A DNA stretch of 41,535 nucleotides from Azospirillum sp. (GCA_020249045.1 JADCGK010000216.1:1-41535), one strand, 5' to 3'; counted from the first letter of the stretch, positions 17,395-26,995 are shown. The notes: generated by a model not told the origin, from the sequence alone. A program made the numbers and translations.

Positions 17395-19427
17395 CGCAGC
17401 GCCGCCGCGATGTTGCCGCCGTCGACGGTCAGCACCGCCCCGGTCGTCGCTTGCGCCGACGCCAGCGCGACGAACGCTTGCGCGACGTCTTCGGCCGTCA
17501 CCTCGCGGCCCAGCAGGTTGCCGCCCATATAGTCCTTTTCCGTCAGTCCGCGCGCCTTCGAGCGCGCGGCGATCATCGCGTCGGTCAGCAAGCCCGTACG
17601 AATGCGGTCGGCGTTCACCCCGTTGGCGCGGATGCCGAGGGCGCCGTAATCGACCGCATATTGGCGCAGCAGGAACATCGTCGCGGCCTTGGGCAAGCCG
17701 TATGGGCCGAAATCCGGCCCCGGATTGACCGCTTGTTTGGACACGTTGAACAGCAGGCAGCCGCCCAGCCCCTGGGCCTTCATCACGCGCACGGCGTTGG
17801 CGGCGACGGTCTGATGGGCGAAGAAATTCAGCTCGAAGCTCTCGCGCAGCGTCGCATCCGCGACTTCGCCGATCTTGCCGCCCCATGCCGCCCCGGCGTT
17901 CGAAACGACGATGTCCACGCCGCCGAAGCGCGCGCACGCGGCGTCGAAAGCCGAGCGCACATCGCCTTCCTTGGTCACGTCGCAGGCCAGACCCAAACCG
18001 CCGTACTTCTTGGCGATCGCCTGGGCCGACGCGCCGTCCCGGTCGAGGACGACGACCTCGCAGCCTTCGGCGGCGAACGCGGCGACCGACGCGGCGCCGA
18101 TCCCCGATCCGCCGCCGGTGACGAGCGCCACATGCCGCTGCAGACGCTTTTCGGCCGATTTGCCGAGCTTGGCCTGTTCGAGCGACCAGTACTCGACGTC
18201 GAAGAGATCCGCCTCGGACACGCTTTCGAACGGACCGATCCCCTCGGCGTCGGCGATGGTGGCGGCCGCCGCCTCGACCAAATCGCCCGCGATGCGCGCG
18301 TCCTTGGCCGCGATACCGGCGCAAAACGCGCCGATCCCGGGAACCAACGCCACGCGCGGAGCGGTATCGAGGATCTTCTTGGCGCCGCCCACGCGCGCGT
18401 TGTGCCGCTCGAAATACGCCCGATAGGCGGCGTCGTAGGCCGTGCGGGCGGCCTTGGCGGCCTCGGCGAAGGCCGCGAGGTCGCCCGCCTTGGGGGCGGG
18501 CAGCAGCATCGGCTTGCCCTTGGTGCGGATGACGTGATCGGGCGTGATGACGCCGGCCTGCGAATAGCGCGCGACGTCGGCGCCGTTCACGAAATTCATC
18601 ACGGCGGGCGAGTTGCGCAGTTCCATCACCAGCCGCTTGCCGCCCTGGGCGAGAACGCCGCGCAGGATCGGCGCGATTTCGGCGGCCGAGGCGAGGGCTG
18701 CGGGCAGTTTGACGCCCGGGAAAACGCGCCGGCCGGCCTTGGCGATGCGCCGTTCGGCCATCGTCACCAGCGCGATCATGCGGTCATAGGCTTCCTTGGC
18801 CGTGTCGCCCCACGAGAAAATCCCGTGCTTGTGCAGCACCAGCCCCCAGGCGCCGGGCGCCTTGGCGGCGGCTTCGCCCGCCATCTTGGCGAGTGCGAAG
18901 CCGGGCATCACGTAATCGACGACCGGCGCTTTGTCGCCGTAGACCTCGCGCAGGATGTCCATGCCGTCGGCGTGGTCGGAAACCGCGAGCACGGCGTTGG
19001 CGTGGGTATGGTCGATGAATTTGGGCGCGAGGAACGCGTGGAAGATCGTCTCGACCGAGGGGTTGGGCCCCGTCGAATCGAGCATGTTCACGCGCTGGAA
19101 ATTGACCATGTCCTCGTCGCTGAGCCGGTCGAGCGTCGCGAGCCGGCGCAACGGGTCCAAGCGCACGGCCGGCAGACCCGGCGGTTCGATCGACCCCATG
19201 TCCCAGCCCGAACCCTTGACGCACAGCACATCGACCGCATCGCCGAACGTGTCGGCCATGCGCGTTTTGACCGACGTGTTGCCGCCGCCGTGCAGCACCA
19301 GCTCGCCCACTTGGCCGAGCAGACGCGTCGTGTAGGTGCGGATCGCAAGATCCGCGTCGGCGCCGTATTTCGCCTTGTAATGCGCGATCGCGGCTTGGGC
19401 GTCGGACTCGGAATAGAGATTTCGCAT
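17391..19427 (-). CDS. Bifunctional class II aldolase / short-chain dehydrogenase
   Basis: A 678-residue fusion. Residues 1-400 form a class II aldolase (RhaD/fuculose-type) with HGGGNTS at 46-52 and probable zinc histidines His140 and His142 (IDHTHAN) and His201 (LHKHGIFSWG). Residues 430-678 form a short-chain dehydrogenase with TGGGSGIG at 437-444, NAG at 510-512, Ser563 and the catalytic Tyr576-x3-Lys580. Homologues are usually annotated rhamnulose-1-phosphate aldolase/lactaldehyde dehydrogenase. Here no rhamnose gene is near and mtnP lies seven bases upstream, so the substrate may be a 5-deoxy- or 5-methylthio-pentulose 1-phosphate, giving dihydroxyacetone phosphate plus an aldehyde for the second domain. 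ATG 19427 (MRNLYSES) is the family start. Confidence 0.9.
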   Translation of the reverse strand: MRNLYSESDAQAAIAHYKAKYGADADLAIRTYTTRLLGQVGELVLHGGGNTSVKTRMADTFGDAVDVLCVKGSGWDMGSIEPPGLPAVRLDPLRRLATLDRLSDEDMVNFQRVNMLDSTGPNPSVETIFHAFLAPKFIDHTHANAVLAVSDHADGMDILREVYGDKAPVVDYVMPGFALAKMAGEAAAKAPGAWGLVLHKHGIFSWGDTAKEAYDRMIALVTMAERRIAKAGRRVFPGVKLPAALASAAEIAPILRGVLAQGGKRLVMELRNSPAVMNFVNGADVARYSQAGVITPDHVIRTKGKPMLLPAPKAGDLAAFAEAAKAARTAYDAAYRAYFERHNARVGGAKKILDTAPRVALVPGIGAFCAGIAAKDARIAGDLVEAAAATIADAEGIGPFESVSEADLFDVEYWSLEQAKLGKSAEKRLQRHVALVTGGGSGIGAASVAAFAAEGCEVVVLDRDGASAQAIAKKYGGLGLACDVTKEGDVRSAFDAACARFGGVDIVVSNAGAAWGGKIGEVADATLRESFELNFFAHQTVAANAVRVMKAQGLGGCLLFNVSKQAVNPGPDFGPYGLPKAATMFLLRQYAVDYGALGIRANGVNADRIRTGLLTDAMIAARSKARGLTEKDYMGGNLLGREVTAEDVAQAFVALASAQATTGAVLTVDGGNIAAALR

Positions 19428-19434
19428 CGGCGGA

Positions 19435-20331
19435 TCAGGCTTTCTGGAGGACGCGGCCGGCGACGGCCGAAAGTTTGGCGGCAAGGGCCGCGTCGCGCGC
19501 GGCCGGGGCGGTGATCAACGCCGCTTCGAGCGCCGTGTGGCAGCCCTTCTCGCAAGGCTGCGTGCGGCCGCGCAACCGCGGAGCGACGGCCTTGACGAGG
19601 GCGCGCGCCTTGTCGGCGTTCTCCAGCAGAACCTTGATCACCGCATCGACGGTGACGTGATCGTGGTCGGGATGCCAGCAGTCGTAATCGGTCACCATCG
19701 CCACGGTCGCGTAGCAAAGCTCGGCTTCGCGGGCGAGCTTGGCTTCGGGCATGTTCGTCATGCCGATCACCGAGCAGCCCCAGGACCGGTAAAGCTCGCT
19801 TTCCGCCAACGTCGAGAATTGCGGGCCTTCCATCACCATGTAGGTGCCGCCGCGCGCATGCGGCAGCTTCAGGTCGGCGCACGCGGCCGCGAGATGGTCG
19901 CCGAGCCGCCCGCAGACCGGCTTGGCCATCGACACGTGCGCGACGAGGCCTTGGCCGAAGAAGCTTTTTTCGCGCGCGAAGGTGCGGTCGATGAACTGGT
20001 CGACGATGACGAAATGGCCCGGCGGCAGTTCGGCCTTCAGCGAGCCCACCGCCGAAACCGAGACGATCTCGGTCACGCCGCTGCGCTTGAGCGCGTCGAT
20101 GTTGGCGCGGAAATTGAGATCGGTCGGCGAGAGTTTATGCCCACGCCCGTGGCGCGGCAGGAAGACGAGTTCCTGGCCGTCGAGTTCGCCGAACATCAAT
20201 TCGTCCGACGCGGCACCCCAGGGCGTTTCGACTTTCTTCCAGCGGACGTTCGCGAGGCCCGGGATGTCGTAAACCCCGGAACCGCCGATGATTCCGAGCT
20301 TGGGCGGGGTGCCGGGCGGGACGTGCGACAT
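19435..20331 (-). CDS. mtnP: 5'-methylthioadenosine phosphorylase
   Basis: MtnP cleaves 5'-methylthioadenosine (and in some bacteria 5'-deoxyadenosine) with phosphate to adenine and the 5-modified ribose 1-phosphate. The 298-residue product has GIIGGSGVYD, FLPRHGRGHKLSPTDLNFRAN, VIVDQFIDRT, the substrate loop MEGPQFSTLAES and MTNMPEAKLAREAELCYATVAMVTDYDCW. It opens the operon mtnP - aldolase/dehydrogenase - VOC. The isomerase MtnA, needed between MtnP and an aldolase step, is not in the window. Confidence 0.95.
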   Translation of the reverse strand: MSHVPPGTPPKLGIIGGSGVYDIPGLANVRWKKVETPWGAASDELMFGELDGQELVFLPRHGRGHKLSPTDLNFRANIDALKRSGVTEIVSVSAVGSLKAELPPGHFVIVDQFIDRTFAREKSFFGQGLVAHVSMAKPVCGRLGDHLAAACADLKLPHARGGTYMVMEGPQFSTLAESELYRSWGCSVIGMTNMPEAKLAREAELCYATVAMVTDYDCWHPDHDHVTVDAVIKVLLENADKARALVKAVAPRLRGRTQPCEKGCHTALEAALITAPAARDAALAAKLSAVAGRVLQKA

Positions 20332-20447
20332 GGGCGAAACTCCGGGGATCGGGCGGGGCGCGGAACGGCGTTGGGTATAGCCGATTCCCCGGGGCGTTCA
20401 ACGGGGTCCCTGGCCGCCATCGGGCCCCGACAACGCCGAGCCATGAA

Positions 20448-20477
20448 AAAAGCCGGCGGGTCGCCCCGCCGGCTTTT
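20448..20477 (-). terminator. Intrinsic terminator of petABC
   Basis: On the minus strand a GAAAAGCCGGCGGG stem (13 pairs, four-base loop) ends in TTTTTT, 25 bases after the cytochrome c1 stop. The GCCGGCGGG/CCCGCCGGC core spans 20452-20460 and 20465-20473. It also separates petABC from mtnP, which follows on the same strand. Confidence 0.88.
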
Positions 20478-20502
20478 CCGATCCGAACCGGGTTGCCCCG
20501 GC

Positions 20503-21270
20503 TCAGTGCTTGATGTTGCGCCAGACCTTGCGCTTGGTCGCGTAGAGCAAGCCGGTCAGGATGAACAGGAACAGCATCACCTTCACGCCCAGCGAATTGC
20601 GGGCTTCGAGGTGCGGCGAGGCCGCCCACGCAAGGAAGGTCGAAACGTCCTTGGCCATCCGTTCCACCGTCGCGGGCGTGCCGTCGGCGTAGGTCACGCG
20701 ATCGGCCATCAGCGGCGGGCCCATCGCGATCTGATGGCCGGCGAACCAGTCGTTGTAGTACATGCCGTCGCCCAGCACGAAACCGGGCGGCGGATTGTCG
20801 CGATAGCCGGTCAGCAGCGCGTAGACGTAGTTCTCGCCCCCGGCGCGGTTCTTGGCGATCAGCGACAGATCCAAGGGGTAGGCGCCGCCATTGGCCGCGC
20901 GCGCGGCCAGCTCGTTCGGGAACGGCGAGGGGAAGCGGTCGGCGGCGCGCGCCGGACGCTTGAACATCTCGCCTTCGTCGTTCGGGCCGTCGGTGGTCTC
21001 GTACTCCTTGGCGAGCGCCGCCACCTCCGCGGCCGACAACCCGATGCCTTCGAGGTTGCGGAAGCGGATCTGCTTCATCGCGTGGCACGCCGCGCAGACT
21101 TCCTTGTAGACCTGATAACCGCGCTGCAACGCGGCCCGGTCGAAGGTACCGAAGAAGCCGGTATGCGGCCATTCCTGGACCGGCGCCTTCGGGCCGACGG
21201 CCGCCGAAGCGGCCCCCATGCCCAGACCCAACGCCAGCACCGAAGCGATCAGAAGTTTCGCCGTCCGCAT
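20503..21270 (-). CDS. petC: Cytochrome c1 of the bc1 complex
   Basis: The heme-c subunit that passes electrons from the Rieske protein to soluble cytochrome c2. The 255-residue product has a signal peptide ([23 protein letters not shown]), heme motif CAACH at 59-63, the sixth-ligand methionine region IAMGPPL, and a single C-terminal membrane anchor (VKVMLFLFILTGLLYATKRKVW). ATG 21270 overlaps the petB stop by one base (TAATG), so translation is coupled. Last gene of the petABC operon. Confidence 0.97.
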   Translation of the reverse strand: MRTAKLLIASVLALGLGMGAASAAVGPKAPVQEWPHTGFFGTFDRAALQRGYQVYKEVCAACHAMKQIRFRNLEGIGLSAAEVAALAKEYETTDGPNDEGEMFKRPARAADRFPSPFPNELAARAANGGAYPLDLSLIAKNRAGGENYVYALLTGYRDNPPPGFVLGDGMYYNDWFAGHQIAMGPPLMADRVTYADGTPATVERMAKDVSTFLAWAASPHLEARNSLGVKVMLFLFILTGLLYATKRKVWRNIKH

Positions 21271-22544
21271 TACGCCTTCTCCATCGGCTTGCCCGCCGCC
21301 ATGACGCCCGCCCGTCCGCCACCCAAGATCGGCTCCGCGATCGATGCGGGCAGGGGCAACGGCCGCTCGAACCACCCGAGCAGCGGCAGGATGACCAGGA
21401 AGTGGGCGAAATACCAAATCGTCGCGACCTGCCCGACGAACAACGGCACGCCTTCCGCCGGCATGGCGCCCGCCCAGCCCAAGGCCAAGCAGCACACCAC
21501 GAACAGCCAGAAGAACACCTTGTAAACCGGCCGGAAGCGCGCCGAGCGCACGCGGCTGGTGTCGAGCCAAGGCAGCAGGAACAGGATCGCGATCGAACCG
21601 AACATCAGCAACACGCCGCCCAGCTTGTCCGGCACCGCGCGCAGGATCGCGTAGAACGGCAGGAAGTACCATTCGGGGACGATGTGCGGCGGCGTGACCA
21701 GCGGGTTGGCCGGGATCCAGTTGTCCGGATGGCCCAGCGTGTAGGGGCTGAAGAACACGAAGTAGCCGTAGAAGATGAGGAACACCGCGAGGCCGAACGC
21801 GTCCTTCGCCGTGTAGTACGGGTGGAACGGGATCTTGTCCTGCGGACCCTTGGCGTCGATGCCGAGCGGGTTGTTCGACCCGTGCACGTGCAGCGCCCAC
21901 AAGTGGAGCAGCACGAGCCCCGCGATCACGAACGGCAGGAGATAGTGCAGCGCGAAGAAGCGGTTCAGGGTCGGGTTGTCGACCGAGAAGCCGCCCCACA
22001 GCCACAGCACGATCGATTCGCCGACGATCGGGAAGGCCGAGAACAAGTTCGTGATGACCGTCGCACCCCAGAACGACATCTGGCCCCAGGGCAGCACGTA
22101 GCCCATGAATGCCGTCGCCATCATCGCAAGGAAGATCAGCAGGCCCAGCCACCACAGGATTTCGCGCGGATACTTGTACGAGCCGTAGTACAGGCCGCGG
22201 AACATGTGGATGTACACCACGATGAAGAACATCGAGGCGCCGTTCATGTGGATGTAGCGGATCAGCCAGCCGTAATTGACGTCGCGCATGATGCGCTCGA
22301 CCGAGTCGAACGCGCCCGCCGTGGACGGGTTGTAGTTCATGGCGAGGAAAATGCCCGACAGGATCATAATCACGAGCATGACCCCGGCCAGCGAACCGAA
22401 GTTCCAGAAATAGTTCAAGTTCCGCGGCGCGGGGTACTTGATCAGCTGGGTGTCGATCATCGAGAAGATCGGCAGACGATGGTCCACCCACTTCACGATC
22501 GAATTCGCCATGAACGGCGAGGGAACGTAATCGTACTTGGCCAT
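21270..22544 (-). CDS. petB: Cytochrome b of the bc1 complex
   Basis: The quinol-oxidising/quinone-reducing core of cytochrome bc1, with two b hemes. The 424-residue product has the four heme histidines with exact 14-residue spacing: His99/His113 and His200/His214. It carries the [17 protein letters not shown] Qo region and the [13 protein letters not shown] motif. ATG 22544 ([11 protein letters not shown]) is chosen; a TTG four codons upstream is in frame but the family starts here and GAGGCG lies just before it. Confidence 0.97.
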   Translation of the reverse strand: MAKYDYVPSPFMANSIVKWVDHRLPIFSMIDTQLIKYPAPRNLNYFWNFGSLAGVMLVIMILSGIFLAMNYNPSTAGAFDSVERIMRDVNYGWLIRYIHMNGASMFFIVVYIHMFRGLYYGSYKYPREILWWLGLLIFLAMMATAFMGYVLPWGQMSFWGATVITNLFSAFPIVGESIVLWLWGGFSVDNPTLNRFFALHYLLPFVIAGLVLLHLWALHVHGSNNPLGIDAKGPQDKIPFHPYYTAKDAFGLAVFLIFYGYFVFFSPYTLGHPDNWIPANPLVTPPHIVPEWYFLPFYAILRAVPDKLGGVLLMFGSIAILFLLPWLDTSRVRSARFRPVYKVFFWLFVVCCLALGWAGAMPAEGVPLFVGQVATIWYFAHFLVILPLLGWFERPLPLPASIAEPILGGGRAGVMAAGKPMEKA

Positions 22545-22552
22545 GTCGCGCC

Positions 22553-23128
22553 TCAACCGATCCGGATGTTGGAATCGTTGACGAAGCTATAGGTCGGCAC
22601 TTCCAGGTTCCTGGGCGCCGGCCCGCGGCGGATGCGGCCCGACGTGTCGTAGTGCGACCCGTGACAGGGGCAGAACCACCCGCCGTAATCGCCCTTGGAG
22701 TCGGCCGGCTTCTGCCCGAGCGGCACGCAGCCCAGATGGGTGCACACCCCGAGGAGGACGAGCCACTGCTCGCGCTGCACGCGGCGCGAGTCCGGCTGCG
22801 GGTCGGGCAACGCCGCCGAGTCGTCGGCCTTCGCCTTGGCGATTTCCTCGGCCGTACGATGGCGGACGAATACGGGTTTGCCGCGCCACGTCACGGTGAT
22901 CGCCTGACCCGGCGCGATCGGCTGCAGGTTCACTTCGGTCGACGCGAGCGCCAACACGTCGGCGGCCGGGTTCATCGAGTGGATGAACGCCCAGCCCGTC
23001 AACGCTGCCCCGGTGCCGGCGAACGCCGCACTGGCCAAATAAAGGAAATCGCGGCGCGTGGTGCCGTCGGGGTGCTTGCGGCCTTCCCCTTCGCCCATCG
23101 CGGTGGTCGTCGAATCCGGCTGAGCCAT
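22553..23128 (-). CDS. petA: Rieske iron-sulfur subunit of the bc1 complex
   Basis: The [2Fe-2S] subunit that takes electrons from ubiquinol. The 191-residue product has a twin-arginine membrane anchor ([16 protein letters not shown]), and the cluster motifs CTHLGC (Cys129, His131) and CPCHGSHYD (Cys153, His156), with Cys134 and Cys155 placed for the stabilising disulfide. First gene of petABC; petB starts eight bases after its stop. Its leader contains a 17-base tandem duplication. Confidence 0.97.
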   Translation of the reverse strand: MAQPDSTTTAMGEGEGRKHPDGTTRRDFLYLASAAFAGTGAALTGWAFIHSMNPAADVLALASTEVNLQPIAPGQAITVTWRGKPVFVRHRTAEEIAKAKADDSAALPDPQPDSRRVQREQWLVLLGVCTHLGCVPLGQKPADSKGDYGGWFCPCHGSHYDTSGRIRRGPAPRNLEVPTYSFVNDSNIRIG

Positions 23129-23137
23129 GCCTCGATC

Positions 23138-23171
23138 CTCTCGCTGAAACCCGTCTCTCGCTGAAACCCGT
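23138..23171. repeat. Perfect 17-base tandem duplication in the petA leader
   Basis: CTCTCGCTGAAACCCGT occurs twice with no gap (23138-23154 and 23155-23171). On the minus strand, where petA is read, the two copies end 10 bases before the petA ATG at 23128 and each supplies an AGCGAGAG purine run, so the duplication alters the ribosome-binding leader. Confidence 0.85.
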
Positions 23172-23347
23172 CATCCTTGCGGCGCCCGGCCGGCAAGTCG
23201 CGCACCCGATATGCCACGGAAAGGACACTCGTTCGCGCCGACCGGCAGGTCATCCCCTGCGACGGAAGGTCGCGGAAGGACGCCCGGAACCGGACACGAC
23301 GCGCCGACGCGCCCCGGAGGGCTTGGCACGCCGTATTCGGCCCGGCG

Positions 23348-23376
23348 GGTATAGAACATCGCACGGCCGGATGCAA
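23348..23376 (-). promoter_or_regulatory. Predicted petABC promoter
   Basis: On the minus strand TTGCAT (23376-23371) and TATACC (23353-23348) are 17 bases apart, upstream of petA. The rest of the 339-base gap between petA and trmL (23129-23467) is GC-rich, with no gene that I can support. Matches are partial, four of six in the -10. Confidence 0.45.
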
Positions 23377-23467
23377 AGTCTTGCCTTCGCCCCCCGGCAA
23401 GCCGAATTCGCTCGGCTTTCCCGGTCTTTGCCCGGCGGCCTGCGGCCGGGTTAGGCTGGCTTTGCCC

Positions 23468-23938
23468 ATGCCCGCCCCCATCCGCCTTGCGCTGTACGAA
23501 CCCGATATCGCGCCGAATGTAGGCGCCATTTTGCGTTTGGCGGCCTGTTTGGAGGTCGGCGTGGACGTGATCGAGCCCTGCGGGTTCGTCTGGTCCGAGC
23601 CCAAGTTGCGCCGCGCAGGCATGGACTATCTCGACCGCGTGGCGCTGGTCCGGCACACGAGCTGGGCGCGCTATCTCGACGCGGCGCGGCCCCGGCGCCT
23701 GGTTTTGCTGACCACACGCGGGGCGAGTCCCCTGCCCGGCTTCGACTTCGCGGCCGGCGATACGCTGTTGTTCGGACGCGAAAGTGCCGGCGTGCCCGAC
23801 GCCGTGCACGCGGCGGCCGACGCGCGCGTAGCCATTCCGCTGGCGCAGGGCGCGCGCTCGCTGAACGTCGCGATCGCCGCAGGAATCGCCACGGCCGAAG
23901 CCTTGCGCCAACTGGACGCTTTTCCGGCCGCCGCGTAA
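23468..23938 (+). CDS. trmL: tRNA (cytidine34-2'-O)-methyltransferase
   Basis: A 156-residue SPOUT methyltransferase that 2'-O-methylates the wobble base of tRNA-Leu isoacceptors. It shows LALYEPDIAPNVGAILRLAACL at the N-terminus, LLFGRESAGVPD, and the knot sequence IPLAQGARSLNVAIAAGIATAEALRQL. ATG 23468 fits the family. It is a lone plus-strand gene between petABC and the puf operon. Confidence 0.93.
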   Translation: MPAPIRLALYEPDIAPNVGAILRLAACLEVGVDVIEPCGFVWSEPKLRRAGMDYLDRVALVRHTSWARYLDAARPRRLVLLTTRGASPLPGFDFAAGDTLLFGRESAGVPDAVHAAADARVAIPLAQGARSLNVAIAAGIATAEALRQLDAFPAAA

Positions 23939-23969
23939 CCCCACCCGACGGCGGACGGCCGTGGCCGGA

Positions 23970-24018
23970 AAAAGAAAACCCCGCAGGTGGCCGAAAGGGT
24001 CGGCACCCCGCGGGGTTT
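23970..24018 (-). terminator. Intrinsic terminator of the puf operon
   Basis: AAACCCCGC (23976-23984) pairs with GCGGGGTTT (24010-24018), with an inner GGTG-GCCG/CGG-CACC stem. Read on the minus strand the stem is followed by TTTTCTTTTT, 28 bases past the pufC stop. The trmL side has only three T residues, so the main role is for puf. Confidence 0.85.
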
Positions 24019-24045
24019 GTCGGTCGAGGCCGGGACTTGCGGATG

Positions 24046-25062
24046 CTAGGGCCGCAAGGCCGCCAGATAATCGCGCACCATGTTTTGGCCGAGCAGCGGC
24101 TTGTTGGCCCCCTGGTGGCAGGTGGCGCAGTTGATCTTCGCCACATCGCCGGTGGGCCCGAGACGGCTGGCCGGGAATTGCGCGGTCAGCGGCTCGACGT
24201 AGTTCGTGTTCAGATCGCGCGCCATCCGGATGCCGTGCCACGCGATCGAGCGCGTCCGCCCCGCTTGCTGCCAATCGTTCAGCGCTTGGGTGTTGTGGCA
24301 GCTGGTGCAGTTCACGCCCAATGCGTCGGACATGTGCATCATCAGGCCGTAAGTGCCTTCGGTCGCCTGGATCGAAGCCCCTTGCCCGCGCGGCAGCGCC
24401 GTCGTCGGCTGGACGCGGATCTCCGTCGCCCCCAGCAGATAGGGCGAGAACGGATCGCCGGGTAGCGAGCTGAACGCCACGGCCGGATTGGCGCGGTTCT
24501 GGTTGCCCGCGCGCCCCCCCGCGTAGGTGGCCATGCGCGAGTCGGGTTCGGGTTTGAACCAGATGTTCGCCGGCACCGGATTGCCGCGATGGCAGGTGTG
24601 GCAGGTGACCCCGGTTTCGGCGACGTGCGACTTCCATTTGCTGTTGATGTCGATCGTCATCTGGATCATGCGCCGCGCCACGATCTTCTGATAGAGCTTG
24701 TCCGAGGCGAGGTTGCCTTCCTCGTGGCAGTAGTTGCAGCCCTCCTGCGGGGACACCCACTCCGTGATCGCGGTCATGAAGCGGATGAACTCGTTGGAGT
24801 CGAGATCGCCGAGCACCTGGACGTTCTCGTAGACGGCGGAGGATTTCTCCCCGCTCGGCTCGGCCGCGGGCTGCGCCTCGGGCAGCACGTTGGCAGCGCG
24901 CAACCGAGCGACGGTCGAGGGATAGGTGATCTGCGCCATCCCCGTTCCGCGCAAGCCCGATTGCGTGTCGACCACCGGCGGGAAGCCGAAGGTCAGATAG
25001 ACGAAGAAGCACGCGGCGACCGCGGCCACCGCGCCGGCGACTTTGAGTCCGAATCCGATCAT
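24046..25062 (-). CDS. pufC: Reaction-centre tetraheme cytochrome c subunit
   Basis: PufC sits on the periplasmic face of the reaction centre and re-reduces the photo-oxidised special pair. The 338-residue product has four c-heme motifs: CNYCH at 109, CHTCH at 154, CTSCH at 252 and CATCH at 312. The N-terminus is a hydrophobic segment with Cys18 in VAAVAAC, a possible lipoprotein anchor as in other PufC proteins. ATG 25062 overlaps the pufM stop (ATGA). Last gene of the puf operon. Confidence 0.97.
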   Translation of the reverse strand: MIGFGLKVAGAVAAVAACFFVYLTFGFPPVVDTQSGLRGTGMAQITYPSTVARLRAANVLPEAQPAAEPSGEKSSAVYENVQVLGDLDSNEFIRFMTAITEWVSPQEGCNYCHEEGNLASDKLYQKIVARRMIQMTIDINSKWKSHVAETGVTCHTCHRGNPVPANIWFKPEPDSRMATYAGGRAGNQNRANPAVAFSSLPGDPFSPYLLGATEIRVQPTTALPRGQGASIQATEGTYGLMMHMSDALGVNCTSCHNTQALNDWQQAGRTRSIAWHGIRMARDLNTNYVEPLTAQFPASRLGPTGDVAKINCATCHQGANKPLLGQNMVRDYLAALRP

Positions 25063-26036
25063 CGCACCGCTCCTGGCAAGGTCGCCGGATCGACAGCCGG
25101 CATGTAGGGCGCGTAGGCGGGCGCCACGTGATGTTTCACGGCCCAGAGGTACCAATTGTCGACGGCCGTGCCGGTCAGCAGGATGCCGATCCCGCCGGTC
25201 AGCGGACATAGGACGGCGAACCACCACGCCCAGCGATGGATCGACTCCATCGTGGCGTTGAAGCCCATCGTCCAGCGCCAGAACAGCGCCGCGCGCTCGG
25301 ACGCGGTGCCGCGGTCGACGATCTGCTCGATTTCGCGTTCGCCGCCGAAGCGGCTGACCGCCAGGATCGTCGCGCCGTGCATGGCGAACAGCAGCGTCGA
25401 GCCGTAGAGGAACACGATCGAGAGCATGTGGAACGGGTTGTAGAAGAGGTTCCCGTAGCGCAGCGAGAACGCGGCCGTCCAATCCAGATGCGGGAAGATG
25501 CCGAAGGGCACCGCCTCGCTCCAGCTGCCCATCAACACGGGCCGGATGAAGCCGAGCACGAGATAAAGCCAGATCGCCGCGGCGAACGCCCAGGCCACGT
25601 GCGTGCCCATGCCGAGCTGGCGCGCGCGGCGATACATGCGCAGCCACCACAGCAGGATCGACGCGGTCAGGAAGAAGCCGGCCATCAGCCACCACCCGCC
25701 CTCATTGAGGGGCGGCAGGCTCAGTCCGTATTTGGGTGCGGGCGGTTCCAACGCGAGCCAGAAGAGCTGGCGCACGAACTCGATCGGATCCCAATTCACG
25801 CTCGCGAGCATGTTGAGGCCGATGATCTCGAACGCGATGAAGCCGCAGGCGAGCGAGGCCACGCCCAGATGGCCGAGATAGATCGGTCCGATCTGCGCGT
25901 TGCCGATGATGCCCATCAGGTGCGCGAAGAACGGCTTGCCGTCCCGCGCCCAGTCGCCCGCCGGCAATGCGATCCCGTCGTGCGGATGGGCGCGCGCTTG
26001 GACGCGGGTGAAGATGTTCTGGTATTCGATGCCCAT
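25059..26036 (-). CDS. pufM: Photosynthetic reaction centre M subunit
   Basis: A 325-residue five-helix membrane protein that binds bacteriochlorophylls, bacteriopheophytin, quinone QA and the non-heme iron. Ligands are all present with one-residue offset from the Rhodobacter numbering: His183 (accessory pigment), His203 (special pair), and His220, Glu235 and His267 (iron). ATG 26036 ([13 protein letters not shown]) is the family start, 14 bases after pufL. The C-terminus has the extension typical of pufC-containing species. Confidence 0.98.
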   Translation of the reverse strand: MGIEYQNIFTRVQARAHPHDGIALPAGDWARDGKPFFAHLMGIIGNAQIGPIYLGHLGVASLACGFIAFEIIGLNMLASVNWDPIEFVRQLFWLALEPPAPKYGLSLPPLNEGGWWLMAGFFLTASILLWWLRMYRRARQLGMGTHVAWAFAAAIWLYLVLGFIRPVLMGSWSEAVPFGIFPHLDWTAAFSLRYGNLFYNPFHMLSIVFLYGSTLLFAMHGATILAVSRFGGEREIEQIVDRGTASERAALFWRWTMGFNATMESIHRWAWWFAVLCPLTGGIGILLTGTAVDNWYLWAVKHHVAPAYAPYMPAVDPATLPGAVR

Positions 26037-26050
26037 GGTTCCCTCCCCCC

Positions 26051-26875
26051 TCAACGCCAAACCGGCAGGTTGAGCCACCAGCCCCACCATTCGGGCCAGC
26101 CGCGCGTCCAGAACGGCCCGCTGATCACGATGCAGACCGCGCTCCAGAAGCCCGCGTTCAACGCCAGGATCAGACCCACGCGGTGGATGCCCAACGTGCC
26201 GACCGAGTACCCGATCGCGTCGCGGAAATAGGTGTCCTCGTGCTCGGGCGTCTTGACGTGCTCGCCCGGCGCGGGATTGGTCGAGGACAGGATCAGCGAC
26301 CCGTGCAGGGCCAGCGCCATGCAGGTCGTGAAGAAGAACGTCACCGCGAGCATGTGCGCGGGGTTGTAGTGGAAGTGCAGGTATTGGTAGCCGGTGTTCG
26401 ACACCCAATCGAGATGGCTGAGGATGCCGTAGGGGAAGCCGTGCCCCCAGGCGCCCATCAGGATCGGCCGGATCACCACCAGCGTGACGTAGGCGAAGAT
26501 CGCCACCGAGAAGGCGAACGGCACGTGATAGCCCATGCCGAGTTTGCGGCAGATTTCGACCTCGCGCAGCGCCCAAGAACCGAAGGCGCCGATCGCGCAG
26601 ACCGTGATGACCTGCCAGAACCCGCCTTCCTTCAGCGGCGCGAGCCCCAAGCCGACGCTGATGTCGGGGGGCGCGATGTTGATCTGCCACGGATTCCAAG
26701 TCGGACCGTCGGCGGCGGCCACGAAAATCAGCAGCGTCCCGACGAGCGAGAAGAAGAGCGTCGTGACCCCGAAGAAGCCGACGTAGAACGGCCCGACCCA
26801 AAAGTCGAACATGTCCCCGCCGATCAACGTCCCGCCACGGACCCTGTATTTGCGCTCGAAACTCAGCATGGCCAT
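26051..26875 (-). CDS. pufL: Photosynthetic reaction centre L subunit
   Basis: A 274-residue five-helix membrane protein partnering PufM. Ligand residues: His154 (accessory bacteriochlorophyll), His174 (special pair), His191 and His231 (iron). The N-terminus [33 protein letters not shown] is diagnostic. ATG 26875 ([10 protein letters not shown]) is used; an ATG two codons later is less likely. It is separated from pufA by a hairpin-rich spacer. Confidence 0.98.
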   Translation of the reverse strand: MAMLSFERKYRVRGGTLIGGDMFDFWVGPFYVGFFGVTTLFFSLVGTLLIFVAAADGPTWNPWQINIAPPDISVGLGLAPLKEGGFWQVITVCAIGAFGSWALREVEICRKLGMGYHVPFAFSVAIFAYVTLVVIRPILMGAWGHGFPYGILSHLDWVSNTGYQYLHFHYNPAHMLAVTFFFTTCMALALHGSLILSSTNPAPGEHVKTPEHEDTYFRDAIGYSVGTLGIHRVGLILALNAGFWSAVCIVISGPFWTRGWPEWWGWWLNLPVWR

Positions 26876-26910
26876 CGTCGTATCCTCCGTCGGGCGCGCG
26901 CGGCGGCCGG

Positions 26911-26995
26911 CCGCCCGCGGGCGGCGCGGCCGACCGGGACGGAACGGAAGCCGCAGCCTCCGCCCCGTCCTTGTCCGCGCGCGGCTTTCGCCGCG
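26911..26995 (-). promoter_or_regulatory. pufA-pufL intercistronic hairpins
   Basis: Three structures lie in the 121-base spacer: a CGCGGC-GAAA-GCCGCG hairpin with a GNRA tetraloop starting one base after the pufA stop (26980-26995), a GGACGG/CCGTCC stem (26937-26942 with 26965-26970), and the palindrome CCGCCCGCGGGCGG (26911-26924). In Rhodobacter, hairpins here protect pufBA mRNA and set the LH1 to reaction-centre ratio; the same role is inferred. Confidence 0.75.
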
